Both the position numbers and the translations under genes were made by a program. 64,000 bases of DNA, from assembly GCA_037039925.1 (NCBI GenBank), contig JAXRKP010000367.1, forward strand, positions 30,001-94,000, given 5' to 3'. The stretch is from Doris montereyensis. Lineage: Eukaryota; Mollusca; Gastropoda; Nudibranchia; Dorididae. Positions 35,525-64,000 of the stretch are shown in pieces. Every line of letters starts with the position of its first letter. The first letter of the stretch is position 1. The notes beneath the pieces were generated by a model. The model did no database searches. It was given only the letters and a program-made list of their open reading frames with translations, and was not told the DNA's origin.

Positions 35525-35812
35525 CGTGAATGTAGATACGTAAGTATGTAGGTGTGTATGTATGTAGATTGTATGTAAGTGTCTGTGTATGAATGCAGGT
35601 ACTTGCATATGTGTATGTATGTATGCATGCGTGCAGGTACGTATGTAAGTATAATGTATGTATTATGAATATAGGCGTGTGTATGCATGCAGGTACGTGT
35701 GTATGTATGTATTATTGATATATGCGTGTGTATGAATGCAGGTACATATGTATGTATTGTGTATATGTATTTATATATATATATATATGTATGCAAGTAT
35801 GTATGTATGCCC
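34230..35812. repeat. 1.6-kb (GTAT)n-dominated microsatellite complex with an internal (TA)n
   Basis: Imperfect ATGT/GTAT tetranucleotide array with higher-order blocks (for example TGTGTGCATGTATGTATACA repeated at 35000-35130) and a TA run at about 34831-34900. A short non-repeat island at 35150-35290 shares a 20-base identity (GTATAGAGAACTGGACTGCT) with the LINE at 36729. MYVCMYVC and HTYIHTYI frames are artefacts. Confidence 0.95.
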
Positions 35813-36574
35813 CACTCCCCTTTTTTAGGGAGATTGTTTTCCTTAAAACAATGTAACTTAGCTACGCTTAAACATGATGCACGAACACAACAAATAAAAA
35901 CTTAACTGTAAAAACAAAAACAACGAATATCAAAATATCTATGTATACAAAGTTTCACATAATATTCTTGGGCGACGGGGAAAAAACGACCAGCATAAAT
36001 TGAGCCCTTTGGACGGTAACTTAAAAAAAAAATTCTTGAGCAACTTTGGCCCCTCCTTATCCCTGCATACTTAATCATAATGGCATCTTCCTTTTGAAAT
36101 TGGTTTTGAAATACGATGTATTCTGATGCAAACACTCCACCCACCCTAGTCTCTCGTCATTGGTCTGTTCTCTAGTCTCCCAAAACTTTGATTCTATTTG
36201 GAGATCCAGCTATCAATTCTTGACTCTGATTGGTTCATGTTCTTCAGAAGAAGACAGTATATTAAACCATTAATGCATTTCACTTCTACCGCGTCGAAAG
36301 TCGTTGCGTCACACTAGTTCAGTGGATGGCTGCTGGATTACATTAGCCAGCCGGGAAAACTTGTTCTGAAAAACAAACAATAAAGTGCAATGCTTTGTTT
36401 TCAAGCCGGGATTTATTTATCGGTCTCAAATTATAAGGAGAAGAAGAATGATAGCAAAAACTACGAAATTGACCCAGAAAAAGCGAACCTTTTTGAGTTT
36501 TACAAAATTGTAACGAAACTTACATCTACCTAAGTATTTTTTATTGAAAAATTTGTATTTCTCATTTGACATGT
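35813..36574. other. Spacer
   Basis: No gene or repeat recognised. Confidence 0.4.
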
Positions 36575-38820
36575 AAAAACATTCTAACGAAAGAGCAAGG
36601 AGGATTTAGATAAAACAGACCAACAGAAGGGCAAGTGACGTATATAGCTCAAGAAATTGAAGAAGGCTTCCAGAACAAACAGCAAACATTTGTTGTTTGG
36701 GTGGAGATGGGAAAAGCGGTTGATCAAGTATAGAGAACTGGACTGCTGTGCAAACTACTGAAAATTTGAGTGAATAGAAAATGTACACATGGGTAAAGGA
36801 ATACCTTAACCAGAGAAAATGACAGTGAGTACTGGAAAGACCAGAAGCAAGACAGCATCCTCAAACATGGAGAGCCCCAGGGTGGAACTCTCTCACCTAC
36901 ACTATTCTTGATATTCATGAATGACCTGAAAGATGTGTTATCCCCCGGAAGCACTGAATACAAAGTCTGCACAGCCCAAGGAAAACTGCAGCTAAAACTG
37001 AACAACTTGGAAGAATGGACAAAGAAATGGTACATATCTGTAAATACCAGCAAGACAACCCATTCAGTCTTCAGTCCCTCCATCAAATATAAACAAGCCA
37101 AACTTAAAATAGGAACAACACTACTGGAGAAGGATGATGCTTTGAAATATCTTGGGGTAACCTTTGACCAAAGATGAACCTGGAAACCACAGGTGGAAGA
37201 CAACGCAAGAAAGGACAATAAAAAAAAAGTGAGTGCGGGAACAGAATGGGGATCCAACCAAACAGTCATCAAGAAGACCTACACAGCATATGTCCGCCTA
37301 CTTCTAGAATATGGGATAGCAGCATGGGGAACCACAGCAGCATGGGAAACCACAGCAGCATGGGGAACCACAACAGCATGGGGAACCACCCATGGGGAAC
37401 CACAGCAGCATAGGGAACCACAGTAGCATGGGGAACCACAACAGCATGGGGAACCACAGCAGCATGGGGAACCACAGCAGCATCAAACTTTCAAAAGGTC
37501 AGAGTGGTCCAAAATCAAAGCCTCGAGTTAATAACAGGAGCAATGGGGACAACACTTATCGCGGCAATGGAATCACAAACAGGCACCGAACCTTGGAAGA
37601 CAGAAGAAACACAAAAACGTTGATCCAGTGTGCTAAAATGTAAAGACTGAAACTGAAAGAACAGCCAATGAATCACAGGATAAATAAACCAGTAAGAAAA
37701 AGATGAAAAGAAGTAACTTCATATAGAAATCAAAACACCTGAGAGGACAACTGTCAATATCAACCCCACAGATAGATAAAGAACCGCTCATCAAAAGTTT
37801 GTCATTATGTCCAGCTTCCGATACCACAGAAGGAATATCAACCAAAACGCAAGAGCCGTCAGAGACTATCAAACAAAAATGAATCAAAGCCATTACCAAT
37901 AATACTATACAGCGCTCTATCTCCCACAGGATTGGATAAGAAGAGTATACACTGATGGATCTGCCAACAATGCAATCAAAGATGGAGGCTGTGAACTCGT
38001 TTTTGTATCAGTACAGCCTGATGGAAATCAAACTGAAGTCTATTGCATCAGGTCAGATCTGCACAAGCTGAAGTAGTAAGTAGTTGCAATTGAGGAAACC
38101 ACAAGACTACTGTTAGACAAAGTTGACGTCTCACAAAGAGAAGTCTTTTTCTCACAGATGCCAAGTCTGTACTGCAGGCACTGAATTCAACAAATGAAAG
38201 CCAGCTAAGCCATCTATCACTACTTCTTCACCAGTTATGTCAGTCAACACAATGCACCATACTACTACTACTACTACAATGGATACCTGGACACTGCCAG
38301 ATTGACGGGAATGAGCGTGCAGATAAACTCCCAAAGAAAAGGTTTGAGTTTGAGTATGCCCAAGGAGTCTCTACCGTCAACCATGGAGGAAGAAAAGACA
38401 ATTGTCAAAGCAGCTGTCTGCAGCCCAAAGGGGAGAAAAACACAGTAGCTATAAGTTATAAGCTATAACTATAACCCCAAAGATTCCAGTCACCAACTTG
38501 ACAGAAAGTCCCAAGTCCCAGACTCCAGACTGGGCACAACCGACTCCACTAGCATTTTATGTATCTGAAAGGTGGGGAATCAGAAGGGCGTGTGTGTGTG
38601 TGTGGAGCGCCCCACCAGAACACTGAACACATTCTTCACCAGCGTCCGCTTCACACATCGGAGAGAACAGCGATATGGCCGAGGCAAAACATATCTGGAA
38701 GAAAAGCTCTACAGCCCTATGGAGAATCTACAAAAGACTACAATAGTAGAATGCACTTCTTGAAGACAATCCTCATCCTAATCTGACCTGCTGGTAGAGA
38801 GATCGAAGGAGAAGAAGAAT
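36575..38820 (+). mobile_element. LINE remnant with RT and RNase H domains
   Basis: ORF2 3' part in plus orientation. RT: KEQGGFR, QEIEEGFQNKQQTFVVWVEM, GEPQGGTLSPTLFLIFMNDL, LNNLEEWTKKWYISVNTSKT, LKYLGVTFDQR and YVRLLLEYGIAAWGTTA. RNase H at 37930-38340: VYTDGSANNAI, TDAK-like SVLQALNS and WIPGHCQIDGNERADKL. A cysteine-rich tail at 38590-38770 includes ERPTRTLNTFF. LINEs that carry RNase H after RT belong to the I/Jockey-type groups. The FADD-type catalytic block is lost, several stops and shifts are present, and the 5' half is missing, so it is dead. Same family as 30330-30625. Confidence 0.92.
37316..37485. repeat. 15-18-bp VNTR grown from LINE coding sequence
   Basis: Repeats of GCATGGGGAACCACAGCA and a 15-bp variant lacking the last three bases. 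It starts exactly at the conserved RT tail codons for AAWGTTA, so the array is an expansion of that coding segment. Confidence 0.93.
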
Positions 38821-40079
38821 ATCCTGCGTGATATCAAGTACGATGTTTTTTTACCGAGTTAGAATTCAATACTGAAGTTATGTGGATAGGCATGGACGAT
38901 ATCATTCCAAGTTTTTAATTATAAAAAAACTGTTTAAAATGGCTCTCTTACCACACTCAACCGTTAATCAAATTCATGTATCCTCTCCCTCTCACCACTC
39001 AACCGTAAACTTGTTTGCTTCCTTGAAATGACCCCCATCCACCATAGGCGGTGACCTCAGGGTGTGTTAAATTTAGAGGAAGTAGTAAGGTGAAAGATAA
39101 GCGAAAGATTGAAAGGAAAGAAGGAGAACCTAGCAGGAGCGCCCGCTGACTAAATAATTGTAAATCAAAGTCTAAACGCAACAAAAAGAAAAACAACCAG
39201 TGGGAAGCTATAATATGACAAATTGTATAGTTTATTGAAATATGTAATTCATACTTCAGTGACAGATAGGGGAACTGGGGGGGGGCAAAGGATTTTACAT
39301 CAATCACATACAAAAATGTCAAAAGACAAAGTAAAACAATGTATGTTCAGCGCTGATGCCATGCTGTTTGTATACCGTTACAATCAATGTCTCGCAGTGT
39401 ATCGAAATTGAACTAGCCTTACCCTACCCTTTTCTCATTGATTGATTTGATGCAGGCCTCCAGGTTTGGCAAGTCTTATTTATTTATACAAGGGACTGCA
39501 TTCATTTTGAAAGCTTTATGCAAGGGACTGCATTCATTTTGAAAGCTTTCTTTACAATAAGATCAATTTTTGTTTCAATACTGCTAGGGTAAAAAAAAAC
39601 AAAAAAAACACTTGAAACCCTTTTGTTTTTCTATATTTTTCAAATTCTAGTTTTGATGTACACATGGTGAGCTTCTACTTGTGCGGGGATACGGTTTATA
39701 AATCCATCTTCTGTTTTGACGATAGACAGACGTATAGTCTGAAGATGCAGCTAGCAGAAAATCATGGGTCACTTTCTTTTCTTGTACATAATGTGTACAT
39801 CATCATGCTATCTGTACCTATCATGCTTTCACTAAAACTTGAACACTGTAGTTTGATTTTAAAAAGAAGTCTTCATGCTCAAGCATAATATCTTGGTAAC
39901 ATAATTCTTTCACCACAAGATAAAACTGAAAACGTGCCTTTAGACACTTGCGCTTCTTTGGTTTCATCTCAAACGTGGCAATGATGGTATAGTATTAATG
40001 GTAATTCATTTACAAAATAAATATACCCGCCCTTCATCCAGAATCTAATCAACCAAATTTTCTATTTAAGAGACAAGGG
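38821..40079. other. Spacer with an unnamed interspersed repeat
   Basis: 39030-39120 (CCCCCATCCACCATAGGCGG, CTCAGGGTGTGTTA, GGTGAAAGATAAGCGAAA) resembles 60458-60530, so it is a dispersed repeat of unknown class. A 30-bp direct duplication (GGGACTGCATTCATTTTGAA) lies at 39490 and 39525. Confidence 0.5.
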
Positions 40080-40090
40080 GAGAGAGAGGG

Positions 40091-40174
<84 letters not shown>

Positions 40175-40181
40175 CACACAC

Positions 40182-40228
<47 letters not shown>

Positions 40229-40330
40229 CACACACACACACGCACAGAGAGAGAGAGAGAGAGAGAGATAGAAAGAGAGAGAGAGAGAGAGAGAGAGAAA
40301 CACACACAGACACACACACATACAGAGACA
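40080..40330. repeat. Compound GA/CA microsatellite
   Basis: Alternating long (GA)n and (CA)n blocks. LSLSLS/RERE frames are artefacts. Confidence 0.97.
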
Positions 40331-42436
40331 TAGCATATATACATGTATTAGAAAGCAGGCTGCCTTGGACTCTATCCATATAGATTTCAAAGAGAAACCC
40401 TGTGACTGTGTCTGTCACTACAGTTTTCAACTGTCTTTTGGAACCTCCCTTAAAGGACCAGGACTAAATATGAATGCCTTAGAATAGCTAGCATTTAGTA
40501 GTAAAACTTGTTTACACGTGTATATATATATATCATATGTATTACCATAATGTATACATGTGTATGTTACGAAGCAACATTATTCATTTACATATAATGA
40601 CCACCTCTGAAACAGAAGAACTAGAATTGGAGCCTACTCAAAGAAAGCATTTACAGTACCTTACATTTGCGTATAAGACAAAACCAAAACCTTGTTATTT
40701 AGAAACTATAAATACGGCCAAGAAATTCTTAGTAAAAAAATAAGATTCACCACATGACAACAGAGATAGTTTTGAATTTTAATCTTTCCCTTTTTTAAAA
40801 ATGTTTTTTTTTTATCAAATGGAAAAAAAAGAGCACAAAAAAGATTCTGAAAGTATTGAAAGCAAACGGAGATTCATTGATCAAAAATAATACTTTATCA
40901 CCAAGCATATCAATCGTTTTCAGTAAAATAATAATAACAATAATAATAATATCATCATCCGACAAGGGAAGGGGGGGGGGGGGGGGAGATGTTTTGAAAT
41001 TTAAAACCACCTAGGGAAGTCCTCAATGAAAAACTTTAATAAAACTCATCAGGGGGAAGGGGTGGGGGAGGAGATGTTTCGAAATTTAAAACCACCTAGG
41101 GAAGTCCTCAATGAAAAACTAAAATAAAACTCATAAGCAGACACAAATATAAATTTAAAACCAGAAGGAAAAAGCCAACTGTGATGAAAACAATGGTGAT
41201 CCGTAATTGTCTCACAGTAGACATCTGTCAAGTGACATCATGATTGGGGCATTTCTTGTGCAAACTACCAGTACGAGCTCTCATTTCTCTTTGTTTGTGT
41301 GTTTGTATTCAGCTCTAGTTTCATGTTTCCCTTTTGTTTTTACGCCACTGATCTATAAACAAGGACTCATCTAAAAAACGTTTCCTCACTTCCTGTCAAA
41401 ATCACCTTGACAACAACAACAACAGAGGGAGAGCAACAAAGCTGAAGCCATATTGGATAGGGTGTGCCCTGTCTGTCTGTCTGTCAAGTTGCTTTGTTTC
41501 AAGTTAAAAATATGAATACAGAAACGATTTCTATGCAAATAAAATAAAATGATTGTGCTGAGCAAACTGAAAATGACTACCTTACTTGAAGTTTGCACAT
41601 TTCTAAATTTTCAAGATCATGCTTTTAAATGAAACAATCTGCATGACATATAAATGCTTTAACTAAATAACAAGATTGTGATCCAGCAAATACAATATCG
41701 TCTTTGAAGTAACTTAAATGCTAACAAGACACAACTAAATGATTAATTTAATATATAAATGATTAATTAATATAATATAGAACATTTTCTGACTACGGTA
41801 ATGGAAAATTTAAGTAGAGATACAATTTGATACGGTACATGAAGACCTGATGACTTGAAAATGTGATATCTTACACTGAGAAGTGAGAAGAGGTCAAAAT
41901 ACCCACAGGAAGGACCAAAAAATAACAAACGGATTGATGTCATAATGTACAATACAGGGTAGTTTGAATGTCGTAATTGAAGACTACAACAGAAATAAAT
42001 CATGAAATTGCGGTTTTGTGGAAAATATACCTTATATATATATATATTATGTAATAATAATACGAAGACATTTACATACATAATATACATCTCTAAAGCT
42101 TGGTGGAAAGATTAGTCACAAACAATACAAACAGAAAAACTATTTCTCATTTCATACAGTCAATCAAGACATGAAACCATTTCAACTTTTCATGATGTCT
42201 TTATGTTTTCCTGAATTCCTTTTCTTGCCCCCCCCCGATTGATTGTGAGAGAAAAAACACCAGAAACGTCTCCTCCGTGCGGCCAGTTTGAATCTATGAC
42301 ACAAAGACTGGATGGATGAATGCAGCTCAAAGTAAAGACGATTAAAAGAGAGGAGCTTGGGTGATTGGAGAGAAGTGTGTTAGCAGCCACTGGTTATAAC
42401 AACAGTGCGTGAATTACTTCTAGTTAGAAAATGATA

Positions 42437-42515
42437 GAAAGAAGAAGAAGAAGAAGAAGAAGAAGAAGGAAAAGAAGTAGAAGAAGAAGAAGGAAAAGAA
42501 GAAGAAGAAAAAGAA
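42437..42515. repeat. (GAA)n microsatellite
   Basis: AAGAAG repeats with GGAAAAGAAG interruptions. A purine-only strand that can form a triplex. Confidence 0.92.
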
Positions 42516-42892
42516 GAACTCATGGTGAAAATGAGTTGAAACCAAACTACTAGTGGTAGTACTACCCCTACCACCAGGGGGATAGCAAAAGGAATCATCA
42601 CAAGCACATGAATCACAGCCCGAAATCTAGACACAAAAACAATATAGAAAAGGTAGCTGAAAGAAAAAATATTCTTGCAGACATATAACGTAAATCACCC
42701 CCTCCCTGCTATTACTTGTTTTGGATTGACGGACAAGCTTACAACTCTTCACATGAACTACAAAGTATATACACGTACACACGGAGAGTTTTAATCTGTG
42801 GGCAGTTTTGTAGTGCCAGGCTATGAGGGCAGACAAAGCAAGTGAAACTAAAAGGGAGCAGAGCATGATGATGACATAGATAAACAACAGTA

Positions 42893-42927
42893 GAAGGAAG
42901 GAAGGAAGGAAGGAAGGAAGGAAGGAG
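42893..42927. repeat. (GGAA)n microsatellite
   Basis: About eight GGAA units. Confidence 0.95.
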
Positions 42928-45584
42928 TAGATACGAAGAAATAACAACAAGCATTAAGTAAGCGTGCACACGCTTTCTGTAGGAATTCTCACCCCTTTGT
43001 AACAAAATCCCTTTTAAACGACGATTTATGGCAGCATGGTTGTAGAAGCAGGAACAGGAAAATATGCATAAATATACACAACCATATGGGGGGGCAAATC
43101 ACATCAAGTGATATGGGATATCAGCCTGTACTGTGAAAAGGAGAAGCGAAATAAGGAATTCCATGGCAGAGAGAAAGAGTGAGTCACACAGAAATAATAC
43201 CAAGGAGGCAGACAATGTACAATTTTGCCTGTAGTGAACCTCTGATCTGACTCTAACCAAATATGGGAAATCAGTCACAGGAAAGTTTTGCATTGGTTAG
43301 GGAACTTGCCAATATGTTTGCAGTTTTAGATATGAGTCAAAGCGAGACGTTACAAACTTTGTAACAATAACTAGTAACGTGGTAACATTTATCCTATTCC
43401 CCATCTATATTTCATTTACTGCAAGTCAGCGTTGATCTGAATACACACTGATATACATAATATATGTATAGCTTGCAGAATGCCATTTTCTTTCAGTTTT
43501 TTATTATGTAAGGGGTGGAGCATGGCGTCCAATTGTGTCACCCCTGGTGGAGACTTACCTGAGTGATGCGTATTTTAGACACACACACGTCTACTCGAGG
43601 GGCATGTAATATTTAATTACACAGAGACTCTTAATAAAATTTGAATATCGACTAAAACAACTTTTGCAACATAACAGGAAATCTTGCTGATTTTGTAAAA
43701 AAAAATTAATACAGGAACTCTTCTCCCCAAAGGTGTCAACATTTTCTTTGTAGAATTAATACGTTTTCCAATTATCTTTATTTTATCACAACTATAAGAG
43801 AATAAGAAAAGTGGTTTGATAATGCGCATTACATTGAATGAAAAAAACATTATACAGAAATATAGACCCAAAACACCATCCGTTGTATGAAACTTCACAT
43901 TGACAACTTAAAAAGATTTTCTGTTTGCAAGTTGAAAACCCTCCCTATAGTCAGTTGGCTAACATTTTGGGGCTGAGTCATTTTGAATGGTTTTGTAAAA
44001 AGTGAAAAAAGCTCTTTTTGTCTGACTCAGCCAGTGACACAAAGACCCAAATGAAACGACGACAATAACCCATAGGAATGCCATGGCGCATTTTTTCCTC
44101 ATGTACAATGTTGATAGATCATAGGATGAGAGGAGCGTTAAAATAAATCTGTTTCACTTTGGACTAAGAAGCCTGCCTCTGGTCAATATGTTTGCACACT
44201 GAAGATATCCATGATTATTTCTATAAGCAAATTAAAAAACCAAAGCAGTAAATCTGATGAAAACCAAACCAAACCTTAACTACTAACTACCAAACACTAA
44301 TGTCCCACCCATACCCTCTCCCACGTACATAGATCTATAATCATTGCAATAAATCAACTAAAATCCTTTTTAATAAAAAAATTTTCTAAAAAAAAATAAT
44401 GTAAATACCTTGCCATTTTAAAAGCTAAATTAAATAGCACACAACCTTTGGTTTCAAAGGTAACTTTGCCAGTTGGAAGTCCCGCCCTAACTTCTCTAAC
44501 TTCAATGCAAGACGGAAGGAAACAAAAAGCAGGACTTTAGCATATCAATATCAATATATATATATATACATCACAACGTTTGCAGGAGCCAGTAGAAAGA
44601 ATATAGGAGAAAAGCACCATGCTAGATATATATATAGAATATTTTTGTCGATGCAATAACAGGAAATATCATCCCTGCGACGAGGTACGATTTCTGAAAG
44701 TTGGAATTTAGAGAAATCATTTGGACACGAAAGAATAGAGACATTTCATCGTTGTGTTACGTCGACATCATCTGTACAACTTTCCATCACAATATTTAGT
44801 TTGACATTAAAACACCAAACAATCTTTGACCTTAACACTAGACAAAACAAGTTCTTCCAGATAAAAACTTTTCTTTATCAAAGATTACAAAAGTAAAGGG
44901 GGACAATGGTGACTTACAAGAAAAAACTGGCAATTGAATGCCTGACAAGCAAAACGAAACTTTACAAAAGTGTAAATCGGCTTCAATTTAGATTTGTCAA
45001 TGGATACTGGATGCAAGCTTGCGGGTCAATCTTGTTTTCTTTCCCTTTTTCTATCTCTTTCGAACTTTTTCATCCTATTCTTTCTTCCTCCAAAAAGCAA
45101 CAGATGCTTTACCATTACCAACACAGTTTGCCTCCTCAAGGGAGTTAACCTTGAACAAAGCCTGCCTTTTCACCTAAAGGAAAAACGCTTTGCTGGACTT
45201 GAAACATCAGTGACAATATCTGCTAATGTCAAACTATTAAAGGACTAGGCTGCACAGAAATGGCAATTCATTCAGTAGAACTGAAATGTGAAACTCAAAC
45301 CTTCTTTTCAACTAGATTGTTTCCCAAAGCTTCCCTTGCCAGTGTAGAGCTGGCGTTTACATATATTTTCATGTCACCTTACTTGAACTTTTAGTCTATT
45401 TTTCAAAACCCTATTGTCTGAATTGTCTAATATTGCCTTGGATGAAATCATTGCCCGAAACAAAAAGCAAATCTTGTCTACATCACAGTAAATAAATCAA
45501 ACACTTGACGTCTCTATGACGATGGGCCCCAGCCATGTGGCCAGAAAATATTTTAGTCTGATTTTATATATGTGTGTATGTATA

Positions 45585-47167
<1,583 letters not shown>

Positions 47168-48789
47168 TGAGAGGAGCAGGCCAGCTTTGAATTTTAAACA
47201 AAACAAAAAAAAAAGGTAATGAAAGGCGTGTTTCCACAAGACATGTGGGAGAAAAGCTATAAGAAAAAAGCCTGAAGAGCAAGAGGTTTGATGTGCACAG
47301 GTTTTTCTTGTTATTTCTGAGAGACTCCCTTCAATCCAAGATTTGCTTTTCTTGCCCTATTTACACCTACAACCCTACAACTGCTCAAAACGGTAACCAG
47401 TATGTATGTATTTCCTACATAAAGACATTGAGTTGTCGTTTTGACCATTTCACTGCTAAATCTGCCCTTCTGGTCTGTGGGGTTTGTTTGTATGTTTTGG
47501 CTTTTTCTTTACTTACTAGATTTGGGTTTTTTAAACGACCTCATTCAGGAATGAGTGAATGTAAACACAAACTACGACCAAACATTGAACAAAATCATTT
47601 GTCTGTTCACTTCAAAACTATTGAAGCTATACAGCTTACAATTAACCACACAGCCTGTACCAATAATCTTTTCTAGCCTCTATTAACAACGCCCTTCACT
47701 CATATCCAATGTAAAGGAATCAAATAAGTTAAGACGGGCCGGGTCATCCCAGCGAATTTCTTCCCTTGATTACCCCACGCCCCGTTCCCATGGCTACTCC
47801 TTTCCTACCTTGATTACCCCACGTTCCCATGGCTTCTCCTTCAATTACAACAATAACATTGCAAACCAATCTCCTTACTTATTTTCTGACAACTCAATTG
47901 TTTATTTTGTTTTTTCCTATTCTGATTCGATTTCAAATATGTCGCGAGTCAACACATGAAACTTAAAACAACAATCCACCATTACATAAAAGTAAAATAA
48001 CGGTTATAGCGACCTTGCATCTAGGGTCAGGGGGAACAGGGAGTTTCGGCAACCAGCTGTCAAGAAGGTAGTGTGTGTGTGTGTGTGTGTGTGTAACATC
48101 ACCAAACACTTGAGCATTTCTAGACTGCAATCCCAAATGTCGTTTCCCGTTTTGAAAAAAAAAACCAAGAGCCGACACGTTCCAAAGGGTTTGGTGGCAT
48201 AATAAACTGCTATTGCTGAACGCACAACTAAGCACACATCATAACAGCAGGTGTTGCGTTTCCCCCCACAAAGTTCGGTGAATCTCCAACATGTAATTCT
48301 ATATATAGGAAAAGTAAAGTGTGTACAAAGAAGCTGTGACACGAGGGGAAACATGCTTATTCAATTTATACTAGACAAGTGCGGGCAAAAAATACTTAAT
48401 TTTTCCCCGTGCGGGCAGAATATAGATATCTTCTCATGCTAAATGGTGTTGGCAAAATATATACTTATTTAGTCACGTTGATCGGCGAGGTCGAAATACT
48501 TGCAACTGGCCAAGAGTTGAAGTGCCATAGGAACTCCATAATATTATAGTTCAACAAGAGAAATTTGTGAATATTTCAAGTGTATTTGTTGTCATAAGTC
48601 TTATCTTCCTTCTATCTGACGACACACGTCAACCTCTTAGCTTAATAATACAACGAATTTGTAGAAATGGTTTTCACCTAGTAGTGCCTCACAGTCACAC
48701 AGCAGTCAAATAGAAAAGGATCTCACTGTCGTGTCTGGAAGGAAAACTTCTCCGACATGCTGAGGAAGAATCTAGGGTGGTAGAGTTAA
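47168..48789. other. Probable TMEM132 3' UTR and flank
   Basis: Immediately 3' of the TMEM132 stop on the minus strand. Includes a GT run (48070-48094). The plus-strand frame at 47293-47676 (127 codons) has no family signature, and I do not call it a gene. Confidence 0.4.
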
Positions 48790-63055
<14,266 letters not shown>

Positions 63056-63309
63056 CTGAAATAGAGAATTAAATTTGGTGTCATAACATAACACTATTAT
63101 GTTCTTCTTCTTTTCTCTCTGATTTCATTAAACAAAATTAAAGTAAATATTGCATTTAAGCATGAAACTGTTTTGCAAAGAAATAATTTTGAAAGAAACA
63201 TAAATGAACGAGGAAAAGGAAAGAAGAAGAACCTCAAGCAGCACCCGCCAACGCACAGCCCACAATATGGGATGGGATGCCATGAGACGTATAGATGTAC
63301 ACTACATTG

Positions 63310-63392
<83 letters not shown>

Positions 63393-64000
63393 TACACATC
63401 TCAAACAGTTCTAATCTCAGGAAGCACTGCCCACACAACCTTCATAGTTCACAGGTAGATTTCAAATAGCCGGCTTTAGGTTCTAAGCGAATAAACTCTT
63501 GGGTCAAATCAGTATTTTAATTGATTGAAAAAAGATTGTTTTGCCTGCTATCCACAAAACTTTTTATTGTTTCTAGATCTTATTTCTCGATTTCTGGCCA
63601 TTACAAAAGAAGCCCCGCATAACTTCAGTATTGAGTAATTTATTCTAATAAAATAATCGTATTTGATATCACCCGTAACCGATACAATGATTTCTGAATT
63701 GATCACAGCCAAGGTTCAAGAGACCCAGCTTTAAATTCAGCAGAATATTTTAATCCTAGTCCACCATCATTTACGGGCATGCTTGTATATATATATGAAA
63801 TTGCACAACATGTCAAACTTTTACCTCACAACCTCCATATATTTCGCATCATGTAGTCTGTTTCAGATTCTTAACGAATAAACTCTTGGATCAAATCAGT
63901 ATTTTAATTGATTGGGAAAAGATTGCTTTGCCTGTGATCCACAAAACTTTTTCTTAAACCTTATCCACAGTCAAAGTTCAAGATAATAAAGAGAAATCAT
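63056..64000. other. TMEM132 intron continuing past the window edge
   Basis: Contains a (TA)n run (63315-63388) and an 85-bp direct duplication (63479-63563 and 63871-63953, AATAAACTCTTGGGTCAAAT and ATTTTAATTGATTG in both). No further exon seen. Confidence 0.6.
63315..63388. repeat. (TA)n microsatellite
   Basis: About 37 TA units. Confidence 0.97.

Noticed and set aside
34203..35796. Many MYVCMYVC, HTYIHTYI and similar ORFs up to 163 codons
   Set aside because: Artefacts of the GTAT array in all six frames.
39664..39888. 74-codon plus-strand ORF beginning MVSFYLCGDTVYKSIF
   Set aside because: No family motif, splice context or neighbour supports it as a gene.
47293..47676. 127-codon plus-strand ORF
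   Set aside because: No homology I recognise. Composition and position (TMEM132 3' flank) suggest chance.

Overview
The window is animal nuclear DNA: AT-rich, with GT-AG introns, and crowded with minisatellites, microsatellites and transposon remains. The gene content, two tRNA-derived SINE families, a CsRn1-type LTR element and frequent AGATCT/TCTAGA words suggest a lophotrochozoan, most likely a gastropod mollusc. The group is inferred, not proven.

Three host genes were rebuilt from splice sites and reading phase, because their exons are too short or too interrupted to show as long ORFs. (1) 9341-16842, minus strand: five coding exons of a four-transmembrane claudin/PMP22-superfamily protein, closest in motif to TMEM47/PERP. 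(2) 28367-33633, plus strand: a complete three-exon MIF (macrophage migration inhibitory factor/tautomerase) gene encoding 115 residues with no interruption. (3) 48790-63055, minus strand: nine exons, including the 3' terminal one, of a TMEM132-family neural adhesion-type membrane protein. Its 5' exons lie beyond the right edge.

Layout: 1-2375 two minisatellites; 2376-9340 sparse DNA with a SINE, a pogo-like MITE and a 54-bp tandem array; 9341-16842 the TMEM47-like gene, with a 2.5-kb minisatellite and a TTAA-flanked element in its introns; 16843-20462 a SINE and a LINE piece; 20463-24768 a Ty3/gypsy CsRn1-clade retrotransposon with two nearly identical LTRs; 24769-28366 mostly unassigned, with a LINE piece; 28367-33633 MIF, whose introns hold TTAA elements, LINE debris, a pogo-like MITE and a minisatellite; 33634-48789 a GTAT array, a 2.2-kb RT/RNase H LINE remnant and long GA and TA arrays; 48790-64000 TMEM132, whose introns hold SINEs and kilobase minisatellites.

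The most striking observation is the 32-bp minisatellite in MIF intron 2. It is a tandem expansion of the exon 2/intron 2 junction, so about 19 donor-like sequences follow the true 5' splice site. The retrotransposon carries a textbook -1 frameshift heptamer in the correct phase, 6 nt before a predicted stem that encloses the gag stop. Single-base frameshifts recur in well-conserved exons of the TMEM47-like and TMEM132 genes and in the retrotransposon, while MIF is clean. Local uncorrected long-read indels are the simplest explanation, with pseudogenes the alternative.
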